Of a stretch of 14,276 nt of DNA, positions 8,207 to 14,276 are shown one piece after another. The stretch's first letter is position 1. Each line of letters opens with the position of its first letter. Source of the stretch: JANXSD01 sp038206385 (GTDB taxonomy: Bacteria; Bacteroidota; Bacteroidia; AKYH767-A; OLB10); NCBI GenBank assembly GCA_038206385.1, contig JBBRAW010000095.1, forward strand, positions 1 to 14,276, given 5' to 3'. Made by a program: the position numbers and the translations under genes. The notes beneath the pieces were generated by a model. It was not told the DNA's origin. It worked only from the letters and a program-made list of their open reading frames with translations, and searched no databases.

Positions 8207-9548
8207 ATTACTATTACAGGTATTTTTTGCTGGTTTTCTTCAAATTGCCAGTGCCCAGCCGGGTACTGGAGTTGTGGTTGATCAAGTAGCAGGAATTGTT
8301 GGAAATGCAGTAGTACTTCGTTCAGAAATCGAATCGCAATATCAACAATATACCCAGCAAGGAAATTACGGTGGCAATGATTTACGTTGTCGAATTTTCG
8401 ATCAATTATTATTAAACAAGCTTCTTTTAAATCAAGCAAATATTGATAGTTTGGTTGTTACAGATGACCAAATAAATCAAAAAATTGATAATAATTTAGC
8501 GTATTACATTCAACAATTAGGTTCGGTTGAAAAGTTAGAGGCATTTTATGGTAAGTCGGTTATAGAGGTAAAAGAAGAATTTAAACCATTAGTGAAAGAT
8601 CAATTATTAGCGCAGCAAATGCAAGGTAAAGTGACGAAAGGTGTATCGGCATCTCCTGCTGATGTAAAAGCATTTTATGAACATGTTCCTAAAGATAGTT
8701 TACCGTTAGTAAATGCTGAAGTGGAATACAGTATGATCATCCATAATGTTGCAGTAAGTGAAGATCAAAAAAATAAGGCTAAAGATCAGTTAACAGAAAT
8801 CCGTAATCGCATTTTAAAAGGGGAAGAATTTAGTACGTTGGCTATTTTATATTCGCAAGATAAAGAGAGTGCAAAGCAAGGTGGCGAATTAGGATTTGTG
8901 AATCGTGGTGATCTTGTTCCGGCATTTGAAGCTGTTGCATTTCATCTAAAAAATAAAACAGAATTATCGGAAATTGTAGAGACGCAATTTGGGTTTCATA
9001 TCATGCAATTGATAGAACGTAGAGGTGAGAAAATAAATGTTCGTCACATCCTGATAAAGCCAGAAACGAATACGGAAGATGTATTGAAAGCGCAAACATT
9101 AATGGATTCAATAGCAGTTGCCATTCGAGGTGGAACATTGAAATTTGCTGACGCTGCAGAACGTTTTTCGGATGATACTGACACTAAAATGAATGCTGGA
9201 AATGCAGTAAATTCCAGCAATGGTTCATCAAAATTTGAGACAGATCAAGTTGATGCAACAATTTTATTTCAACTTGATAAAATGAGCCTTGGTGAGATAT
9301 CTAATCCAATGTCGATTTCTACCAAAGATGGTAAACAAGCGTATCAGATAATCATGTTGAAATCTAGAACTTCACCTCATCGTTTAAATCTAACCGACGA
9401 TTATCAAAAATTACAAGAAGCAACGTTAAACGAGAAGCAGCAAAAAGCTATTGATGCGTGGCGGAACAAAAAGAAATTGCTAACGTACATAAAGATTACC
9501 GACGAATACAAAAACTGTGATTCATTGAAAGATTGGATCACTCAATAA
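8175..9548 (+). CDS. surA: SurA-like periplasmic chaperone / peptidyl-prolyl isomerase
   Basis: By family, this periplasmic chaperone escorts unfolded outer-membrane proteins to the BAM complex. I place the start at the ATG at 8175 (457 residues) rather than the ATG at 8133. From 8175 the protein opens with a normal signal peptide (MKWSSSSLKNKLLLQVFFAG, cleavage near ASA27/Q28), whereas the longer form puts 14 extra residues in front. A SurA N-terminal domain follows (DQVAGIVGNAVVLRSEIE at 36-53 is characteristic). Two parvulin-like domains come next, at about 180-283 (VEYSMIIHN, GGELGFVNRGDLVPAFE, QFGFHIMQLIERR) and about 286-398 (NVRHILIKPE with H291). The second domain has an insertion-rich, Asn/Ser-rich middle and lacks a clean GxLG motif, so it may be weaker. 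The gene overlaps the preceding lipoprotein gene by 32 bases in another frame, and moxR follows after 21 bases. Confidence 0.92.
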   Translation: MKWSSSSLKNKLLLQVFFAGFLQIASAQPGTGVVVDQVAGIVGNAVVLRSEIESQYQQYTQQGNYGGNDLRCRIFDQLLLNKLLLNQANIDSLVVTDDQINQKIDNNLAYYIQQLGSVEKLEAFYGKSVIEVKEEFKPLVKDQLLAQQMQGKVTKGVSASPADVKAFYEHVPKDSLPLVNAEVEYSMIIHNVAVSEDQKNKAKDQLTEIRNRILKGEEFSTLAILYSQDKESAKQGGELGFVNRGDLVPAFEAVAFHLKNKTELSEIVETQFGFHIMQLIERRGEKINVRHILIKPETNTEDVLKAQTLMDSIAVAIRGGTLKFADAAERFSDDTDTKMNAGNAVNSSNGSSKFETDQVDATILFQLDKMSLGEISNPMSISTKDGKQAYQIIMLKSRTSPHRLNLTDDYQKLQEATLNEKQQKAIDAWRNKKKLLTYIKITDEYKNCDSLKDWITQ

Positions 9549-9569
9549 TTTAGTTTTTAGCAACATAAA

Positions 9570-10550
9570 ATGACAACACAAAATACGTATGCTTCCGATG
9601 TAGAAGCAGTTGATGCACTACGTGATGCATATAAAGCGTTACGTGCCGAAATAGGCAAAGTAATTATTGGTCAGGATCAAGTAGTAAAGGATTCGCTGAT
9701 ATCGATTTTTAGCAATGGACATTGTCTTTTAGTGGGTGTTCCAGGATTAGCAAAAACATTGCTGGTAAATACTATTGCAAGTGTTTTAGGATTGAGTTAT
9801 AACCGAATTCAGTTCACTCCCGATTTAATGCCGAGTGATATTATTGGAACGGAGATTCTTGATGAAAATCGTCAATTCAAATTTATCAAAGGACCTTTAT
9901 TTGCAAATATTATTCTTGCTGATGAAATTAACCGTACACCACCAAAAACACAAAGTGCGCTATTGGAAGCGATGCAAGAACGTGCTGTAACAACTTCTGG
10001 AACAAGATATATTTTACCAAATCCATTTTTTGTATTAGCAACACAAAATCCTATTGAGCAAGAAGGAACGTATGCATTGCCTGAAGCACAATTAGATCGT
10101 TTCATGTTTAATGTGCAATTGGATTATCCTTCATTCGAAGAAGAAGTTCAAGTGGTGAAAAATACTACTAGCAATTATAATCCACAATTAAATAAAATTA
10201 TAAGCGGTGATCAAATTCTTGAGTTTCAAAAATTGGTTCGTCGTATTCCAGTTCCTGATAATGTGTTGAATTACGCTGTTAAATTAGCTTCTAAAACTCG
10301 TCCAGGGACTCCTGAAGCAGCTGCAATCACGAAAGACTACATCAGTTGGGGAGCGGGTCCGCGTGCGTCGCAATACCTCGTAATTGGCGCTAAATGCAAT
10401 GCTGTTTTAAATGGCAAATATTCACCCGATATTGAAGATGTAAAAGCGATTGCACCTGCGATATTACGTCATCGTATTGTGAAAAATTTCAAAGCAGAAG
10501 CGGAAGGTATTTCAATGGAAAGTATTATCGATTCATTGTTGAAAGGCTAA
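9570..10550 (+). CDS. moxR: MoxR-family AAA+ ATPase
   Basis: This 326-residue protein is a cytoplasmic AAA+ ATPase of the MoxR class, thought to act as a chaperone that remodels or activates partner proteins. Visible motifs are Walker A GVPGLAKT (56-63), the MoxR-typical RIQFTPDLMPSDIIG (79-93), Walker B ILADEINR (115-122, D118/E119), sensor 1 region LATQNPIEQEG (156-166, N160) and the arginine-finger region PEAQLDRFMF (R177). The C-terminal lid is present (WGAGPRASQYLV; ILRHRIV). All key residues are intact and the length is normal. MoxR genes are usually followed by a DUF58 and VWA-domain gene, but here the next gene is on the opposite strand, so no partner is adjacent. It lies 21 bases after the SurA-like gene and is probably cotranscribed with it. 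No intrinsic terminator is evident in 10551-10641. Confidence 0.95.
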   Translation: MTTQNTYASDVEAVDALRDAYKALRAEIGKVIIGQDQVVKDSLISIFSNGHCLLVGVPGLAKTLLVNTIASVLGLSYNRIQFTPDLMPSDIIGTEILDENRQFKFIKGPLFANIILADEINRTPPKTQSALLEAMQERAVTTSGTRYILPNPFFVLATQNPIEQEGTYALPEAQLDRFMFNVQLDYPSFEEEVQVVKNTTSNYNPQLNKIISGDQILEFQKLVRRIPVPDNVLNYAVKLASKTRPGTPEAAAITKDYISWGAGPRASQYLVIGAKCNAVLNGKYSPDIEDVKAIAPAILRHRIVKNFKAEAEGISMESIIDSLLKG

Positions 10551-10641
10551 AAATAATTTCTAATTTTCTTCTTTTATTTCATTGCATAAATTTCGAAGAG
10601 AAAGTTCGCATCATAAATTGTTCGATACAGTTATTGATACC

Positions 10642-11223
10642 CTATTTCATTTTCACTTTCACCGTATTATTTTCCCACTTTTCTAAGTCTTCTAATTGCT
10701 CTGTGATTTTCTTTTGCCACTCTGGCTCAACTCCTGTTTCACCATGATGAGCGGCATCAAATTTATTTTGCTCTAATTGCAAATCATGAAAATAATTTTG
10801 ATAAACTTGTTTTGCTACAGTATTATTTTTTGTTGTGGATAATTCACGTTTCATCATACGCGAATAAATTTCTGTGATATCAAAATGTGCTTGTTCATGC
10901 TCTAATGTTTGAATATTACTTGTATCGCTCATCCATGATTTTTCGGGCTCCATAAATGATAGAACAGTATAGGTTATATCATTATTGATTCGTTGAAATC
11001 CAAAATCGATTCCAGTAAAAATAAAACCTTCGAGTATTGATTTCTTTCCATGACCTAAATTACGTTCCGTACGTACATCAGGCGCTGGCTTTTCGAAATT
11101 GGCTCCCGTTAATCGCTGATGTAATGACCATGGAATTAACTTATCTTTACTTTGTGAAAATGAGAAATCGATCTTTAAAAAAAACGCAACAAAGAACAAT
11201 ACAATCCATTTAATTTTCGACAT
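10642..11223 (-). CDS. Exported DUF922-type putative zinc metalloprotease
   Basis: This is a 193-residue protein with a Sec signal peptide (hydrophobic residues 6-16, then FSFSQ at 20-24). The mature part contains WSLHQRLTGANFEKPAP, a YTVLSFMEPEKSWM strand region, and LEHEQAHFDITEIYSRMM with H109-E110-Q111-A112-H113. That is a zincin HExxH motif inside the EHEQxHFDI context typical of DUF922 proteins, some of which are annotated as secreted zinc-dependent proteases. The C-terminus is helical and charged (QNYFHDLQLEQNKFDAAHHGETG). Enzymatic activity is inferred from the motif, and the substrate is unknown. The gene converges with moxR (91-base gap) and diverges from the RNA hydrolase gene (86-base gap). 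I found no matching -7 box on this strand. The ATG at 11223 is chosen because the signal peptide begins there. Confidence 0.85.
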   Translation of the reverse strand: MSKIKWIVLFFVAFFLKIDFSFSQSKDKLIPWSLHQRLTGANFEKPAPDVRTERNLGHGKKSILEGFIFTGIDFGFQRINNDITYTVLSFMEPEKSWMSDTSNIQTLEHEQAHFDITEIYSRMMKRELSTTKNNTVAKQVYQNYFHDLQLEQNKFDAAHHGETGVEPEWQKKITEQLEDLEKWENNTVKVKMK

Positions 11224-11242
11224 TAAATTCCTTTATCTTTAA

Positions 11243-11250
11243 TAAATTTG
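11243..11250 (+). promoter_or_regulatory. Bacteroidota -7 promoter element for the RNA hydrolase gene
   Basis: TAAATTTG fits TAnnTTTG within the divergent intergenic space and ends 59 bases before the ATG at 11310, predicting a leader of roughly 50 bases. No clear -33 TTG is present, and the surroundings are very AT-rich, so a chance match is possible. Confidence 0.4.
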
Positions 11251-11309
11251 AACGAGATAAATTTAGGTTTATTGCTAGATATTTTAACGTTTTCAAATAA
11301 ATATAAAAT

Positions 11310-12713
11310 ATGAACATTTCATTTCATGGCGCAGCGCAAACAGTAACTGGAAGTAAACATCTAATAGAAACAGCGAAAGGAAAAAAAGTTTTGCTCGACT
11401 GTGGGCTGTTTCAAAATAAAGCAGCTGATAATGATACATTGAATCGAAATTTAGGTTTTATACCTGCCGAAATTGATTATATGATTCTCTCGCATGCGCA
11501 CATGGATCATTCGGGATTAATTCCATTTCTAGTAAAATCTGGTTACACTGGTCCAATTTATTGTACTGCTGCTACGCTAGATTTATGCAAAATCATGTTA
11601 GCCGATAGCTCACACATCCAAGAAAATGATATTAGTTATGTAAATAAAAGGCGCAAGAAACATGGCCAGACTCTTTTAGAACCACTTTATGAACTTGAAG
11701 ATGTTAACATTTGTATTAAGCAATTTGAAACTGTTAAACTTGATGAATGGAATAAAATTGATGATGCTATTCGTTTTATGTTAACGGATGCAGGACATAT
11801 CTTAGGAAGTACTTGTGTGAACCTGGAATTTAACGAGCCTGATGGTCTTAAGAAAATTTTTTTCTCTGGTGATGTTGGAAGATATACGGATATTATTTTA
11901 CGAGAACCTCAAGTATTTCCTCAAGCTGATGTGATCATTTGTGAATCCACTTATGGCGATCGTTTGCATGAAACAAGTGAAGATGCAGAATCACGTTTGT
12001 TGAAAGTAGTACTTGCCACTTGCGTTGATAGAAAAGGAAAATTAATAATTCCAGCTTTTAGTTTAGGACGAACACAAGAAGTAGTATATGCGTTGGATCG
12101 TTTAAATACAAAAGGCTTAATGCCGAAAGTTCCTGTATATATTGATTCGCCATTAGCAGTAAATGCAACTGCAATTATGCGAAAGCATACAGAATCATTT
12201 AACGCTGCTATAAAGGAATACATGAAAAAAGATTCTGATCCATTTGGATACGATCAAGTTCATTACATCACAGAAGTGGAAGAGTCAAAAGCATTAAACA
12301 ATCGTCCAGAACCATGTATCATCATTTCAGCTTCTGGGATGATGGAAGCTGGAAGAATTAAACATCACTTGAAAAATAATATAAGTGATGAAAAAAATAC
12401 GATATTAATTGTTGGTTATGTTCCAACTGGATCATTAGGTGGCAAATTAATTGAAGGATTTAAAGAGGTTAACATTTTCGGAAAACCCTATCAGGTAAAT
12501 GCACATATTGAAGTTATAGATTCGTATTCAGCACATGCTGATTATAATGAATTATTGAGATTTTTATCGTGTCAAAATGCTGCTTTAGTAAAACAATTTT
12601 TCATTGTTCATGGAGAACCCAAAGCACAAACAGCTTTTAAAGGAAAATTAGAAATTGCAGGATTTAAAAATATTGCTATTCCAGCATTAGGTGAAAGTTT
12701 TGAAATAAAATAA
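11310..12713 (+). CDS. Metallo-beta-lactamase-fold beta-CASP RNA hydrolase
   Basis: This 467-residue protein contains the complete metallo-beta-lactamase and beta-CASP set seen in CPSF73-like and Ysh1-like ribonucleases. The zinc site is SHAHMDHSG (H62, H64, D66, H67), DAGHILGS (H163) and FFSGDVGR (D188). Further motifs are CESTYGDR (E212), IPAFSLGRTQEVVYAL (248-262), ISASGMMEAGRIKHHL (339-354) and DSYSAHADY (H409). VHGEP (H434) lies in the C-terminal RNA-metabolism lobe. It is predicted to be a cytoplasmic RNA endo- or exonuclease. Unlike RNase J, it has no long C-terminal extension. Family members in bacteria are often annotated only as MBL-fold hydrolases, and the RNA target here is unknown. 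It stands alone behind its own -7 box. The DUF2892 gene follows after 86 bases with a separate promoter candidate. Confidence 0.94.
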   Translation: MNISFHGAAQTVTGSKHLIETAKGKKVLLDCGLFQNKAADNDTLNRNLGFIPAEIDYMILSHAHMDHSGLIPFLVKSGYTGPIYCTAATLDLCKIMLADSSHIQENDISYVNKRRKKHGQTLLEPLYELEDVNICIKQFETVKLDEWNKIDDAIRFMLTDAGHILGSTCVNLEFNEPDGLKKIFFSGDVGRYTDIILREPQVFPQADVIICESTYGDRLHETSEDAESRLLKVVLATCVDRKGKLIIPAFSLGRTQEVVYALDRLNTKGLMPKVPVYIDSPLAVNATAIMRKHTESFNAAIKEYMKKDSDPFGYDQVHYITEVEESKALNNRPEPCIIISASGMMEAGRIKHHLKNNISDEKNTILIVGYVPTGSLGGKLIEGFKEVNIFGKPYQVNAHIEVIDSYSAHADYNELLRFLSCQNAALVKQFFIVHGEPKAQTAFKGKLEIAGFKNIAIPALGESFEIK

Positions 12714-12738
12714 ACTGATATATATCATAAAGAGCACT

Positions 12739-12818
12739 GACCTTCGTTATTGTTGAAGATTTAACAGCATAGTAGTTTTGAAAAATAAAATATACTATTA
12801 TGAAAACTAACGAAGGTC
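12739..12818. repeat. Inverted repeat bracketing the DUF2892 promoter and start codon
   Basis: GACCTTCGTTA (12739-12749) and TAACGAAGGTC (12808-12818) are perfect 11-base reverse complements separated by 58 bases. With one bulged base (12738) and one mismatch the pairing extends outward by four more pairs, to 12733/12823. The interval contains a promoter candidate and the ATG at 12800, and the second arm lies in codons 3-7 of the gene. It could be a DNA operator pair, or in read-through mRNA from the upstream gene a long-range stem enclosing the start codon. A single such match is not improbable by chance in a window this long. Confidence 0.5.
12750..12780 (+). promoter_or_regulatory. Bacteroidota-type promoter for the DUF2892 gene (-33 TTG, -7 TAGTTTTG)
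   Basis: TAGTTTTG (12773-12780) fits TAnnTTTG. A TTG at 12750-12752 lies 20 bases upstream, the usual -33 spacing, and another TTG at 12753-12755 lies 17 bases upstream. The -7 box ends 19 bases before the ATG at 12800, so the leader would be short, about 13 bases. This is the best two-part promoter in the window. Confidence 0.6.
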
Positions 12819-13006
12819 GCGCTGACCGTATAATCCGCTTAATAATAGGAATAAGCATTTCTTCATTTTTTATTTATCATAAATCTTATTGGGCGCTCCT
12901 TGGATTAATACCAATAGTCACAGCATTTGTTGGAGTATGTCCTTTGTATTCGATTCTTGGCATAAACACTTTAGAAAAGCAAAAGGATATTTCTAAATTT
13001 CATTAA
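12800..13006 (+). CDS. Small DUF2892 (YgaP-type) inner-membrane protein
   Basis: This 68-residue protein matches the DUF2892 pattern throughout: NEGRADRIIRLIIGISI at the start, a second hydrophobic stretch (about 31-46), and then the signature VGVCPLYSILGINT (G45, C47, P48, Y50). Two short membrane segments (about 11-26 and 31-46) are predicted. In other bacteria this domain occurs alone or fused to a rhodanese domain as in YgaP, linking it to sulfur or persulfide handling. No rhodanese partner is visible here, so the function is open. C47 is the only cysteine and is conserved in the family. The gene has its own promoter candidate, and its second to eighth codons overlap one arm of an inverted repeat. 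The histidine kinase gene follows after 51 bases. Confidence 0.88.
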   Translation: MKTNEGRADRIIRLIIGISISSFFIYHKSYWALLGLIPIVTAFVGVCPLYSILGINTLEKQKDISKFH

Positions 13007-13032
13007 TAAATTGCAGAATCAAATTAGCTATC

Positions 13033-13052
13033 TATCTTTATCGGTAAAGATA
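13033..13052. promoter_or_regulatory. Perfect 8-bp hairpin/palindrome directly before the histidine kinase start
   Basis: The arms TATCTTTA (13033-13040) and TAAAGATA (13045-13052) are exact reverse complements around a TCGG loop. The structure ends five bases before the ATG at 13058 and has no T-tract after it, so it is not a classical terminator. In RNA it would occupy the ribosome-binding region. In DNA it could be a dimeric regulator site. No -7 box was found between 13007 and 13057, so the kinase gene may depend on transcription from the DUF2892 promoter. Confidence 0.55.
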
Positions 13053-13057
13053 ATACC

Positions 13058-14276
13058 ATGAGTGAACTTGGAAAAAAGGAAATGATTGATGCACTTTTCG
13101 ATCACGCAACAGAAGGGATTTTAATCGCCGATGCTAATGGCAAAATTTTATTAATTAATCCATCAGCAGAAAAGATGTTTGGCTTTTTATCAAACGAATT
13201 ATATGGTGAATCGATTGAAATACTTATTCCTGATCAACTAAAGCATCAACACAAAATTAACCGTGAAAGCTACTCCGAAAAACCAAACGCTCGTCCAATG
13301 GGTTTAGGCTTGGATCTAAAAGCAAAACGAAAAGATGGAAGTTTATTTCCAGTAGAGATAAGTTTAAGTCCATTAAAAAAAGATAATGAACAATTATTTA
13401 TTGCATTTATTATAGATATTTCTATCCGAAAACAGATTGAAGAATCGGTAAAAGAAAAGCAAAAAGAACTAGAGAAAGTTGCTGCTGTTCTTATTGCAAC
13501 GAATGAAGAACTAGAGAAAAAAGTTTCAGATCGAACGCAAGTGTTACAAGAAGCAATTCTTGAATTGGAGAATTCGCGCAATGAGTTAACGTACGCACTT
13601 GAAAAAGAAAAAGATTTGAATGATCTTAAATCAAGATTTATCTCTATGGCATCTCATGAATTCCGAACTCCATTAACTACGATATTATCTTCTGCAAGTC
13701 TTATTAACGAATATAATAAACCGGAACAAGAAGAAAAAAAAATAAAACATGTAAACAGAATTAAATCGGCAGTAAATAATTTAAATGACATTTTAAGTGA
13801 TTTTCTTTCGATCAGCAAAATGGAAGAAGGAAAAATTCTTCCAGAATATAAATTATTTGATCTTTTTGAATTAACTGATGAAGTAATGAATGATATGCAA
13901 ATTACTGCAAAAATTGGTCAGAAAATTATTCATACGCATGAAGGATCATTAGAAGTGTATCTCGATAATAAATTAATTAGAAATATTTTAATTAATATTA
14001 TTAGCAATGCGATAAAATTTACAGATGAAAATAAATCTATCTTACTGAAAACATTTGTCACAAAAGAATATGCACTAATTGAAATCGAAGATCATGGAAT
14101 AGGTATTAGTGAAGAGGATCAAAAACATCTATTTGAGCGTTTTTTTAGAGGAGGAAATGCTTTAAACATAAATGGTACTGGTCTTGGTTTACACATCGTT
14201 GGAAATTTTGTAGATCTTTTAAAAGGACATATCACATTAAGTAGTAAATTAAATATAGGAACCATTATTAAAATAA
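13058..14276 (+). CDS. Soluble PAS-domain sensor histidine kinase (3' partial)
   Basis: This open frame runs off the window edge with 406 complete codons and no stop. There is no signal peptide or membrane segment, so the kinase should be cytoplasmic. An N-terminal PAS domain (about 8-125) contains GILIADANGKILLINPSAEKMFGF, IPDQLKHQH and RKDGSLFPVEISLSP. A long coiled coil follows (about 126-192). The phosphoacceptor helix is FISMASHEFRTPL with H200. The ATPase domain shows the N box NIISNAIKF (N317), G1 EDHGIGI (D345), the F box LFERFFRGG and G2 NGTGLGL (372-378). The last residues, GTIIKI, suggest only a few residues are missing unless a receiver domain follows. All catalytic motifs are intact, so it should autophosphorylate. 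The PAS region resembles FixL-type PAS, but where FixL has its heme-binding histidine I see arginine (RPMG, R79), so heme binding is doubtful. No response regulator gene is visible. The coding strand has no competing gene. Confidence 0.93.
   Translation, partial: MSELGKKEMIDALFDHATEGILIADANGKILLINPSAEKMFGFLSNELYGESIEILIPDQLKHQHKINRESYSEKPNARPMGLGLDLKAKRKDGSLFPVEISLSPLKKDNEQLFIAFIIDISIRKQIEESVKEKQKELEKVAAVLIATNEELEKKVSDRTQVLQEAILELENSRNELTYALEKEKDLNDLKSRFISMASHEFRTPLTTILSSASLINEYNKPEQEEKKIKHVNRIKSAVNNLNDILSDFLSISKMEEGKILPEYKLFDLFELTDEVMNDMQITAKIGQKIIHTHEGSLEVYLDNKLIRNILINIISNAIKFTDENKSILLKTFVTKEYALIEIEDHGIGISEEDQKHLFERFFRGGNALNINGTGLGLHIVGNFVDLLKGHITLSSKLNIGTIIKI

Noticed and set aside
10551..10641. 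Possible shared terminator between the convergent moxR and DUF922-type genes
   Set aside because: No stem of meaningful length followed by a T-run is visible on either strand.
11242..11264. Direct repeat of ATAAATTT in the divergent intergenic region
   Set aside because: Only eight bases, all A and T, in very AT-rich DNA; chance is the simplest explanation.
13270..13581. Minus-strand open frame of 103 residues
   Set aside because: It lies wholly inside the histidine kinase gene, whose plus-strand frame has full kinase motifs. Its Ser/Phe-rich translation is what antisense reading of Glu/Lys-rich coding DNA gives.
1..14276. tRNA, rRNA, CRISPR, insertion sequence or phage features
   Set aside because: Intergenic spaces are short, and none shows a cloverleaf-like sequence, regular short repeats with spacers, transposase coding or terminal inverted repeats.

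Overview
The window looks like a chromosome segment from a member of the Bacteroidota. It is AT-rich. The first gene encodes a secreted repeat protein ending in a gliding-motility/type IX secretion (T9SS type B) C-terminal domain. Four plus-strand genes are preceded by the Bacteroidota -7 promoter element TAnnTTTG (at 3579, 5214, 11243 and 12773), and clear Shine-Dalgarno sequences are mostly absent. The sequence does not let me name a genus. Almost all of the window is coding. No gap between genes exceeds about 175 bases, and I saw no tRNA, rRNA, CRISPR array, transposase or attachment site.

Bases 1-3441 are the 3' part of a gene for a very large surface or secreted protein. It is built from a repeat of about 190 residues, each unit apparently a pair of fibronectin-III-like sheets with conserved cysteines, and it ends in a T9SS sorting domain. 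A strong hairpin terminator (3459-3494) closes this unit. Next comes guaB (IMP dehydrogenase, 3611-5080) behind its own -7 element.

Bases 5252-10550 form a tight same-strand cluster. It contains a periplasmic double-parvulin foldase, a lipoprotein shaped like a SurA/PpiD family member but without recognisable parvulin catalytic motifs, a SurA-like chaperone, and a MoxR-type AAA+ ATPase. The spacings are 0, -32 and +21 bases, so this is almost certainly one operon. The three exported proteins probably handle folding and delivery of outer-membrane and secreted proteins. The ATPase is cytoplasmic, and its link to them is positional.

Bases 10642-11223 (minus strand) encode a small exported DUF922-type putative metalloprotease with an HEQAH zinc motif. 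It converges on the MoxR gene and diverges from the next gene. Bases 11310-12713 encode a beta-CASP metallo-beta-lactamase-fold RNA hydrolase. Bases 12800-13006 encode a small DUF2892 (YgaP-type) membrane protein. Bases 13058 to the window edge encode a soluble PAS-histidine kinase cut off at its 3' end.

Most of the content is recognisable housekeeping or envelope biology, and I do not see a wholly new multi-gene defence or metabolic system. The points most worth a second look are the regular repeat architecture of the surface protein, the catalytically degenerate middle member of the foldase operon, and two inverted repeats: one bracketing the DUF2892 promoter and start codon, the other sitting immediately before the histidine kinase start codon.
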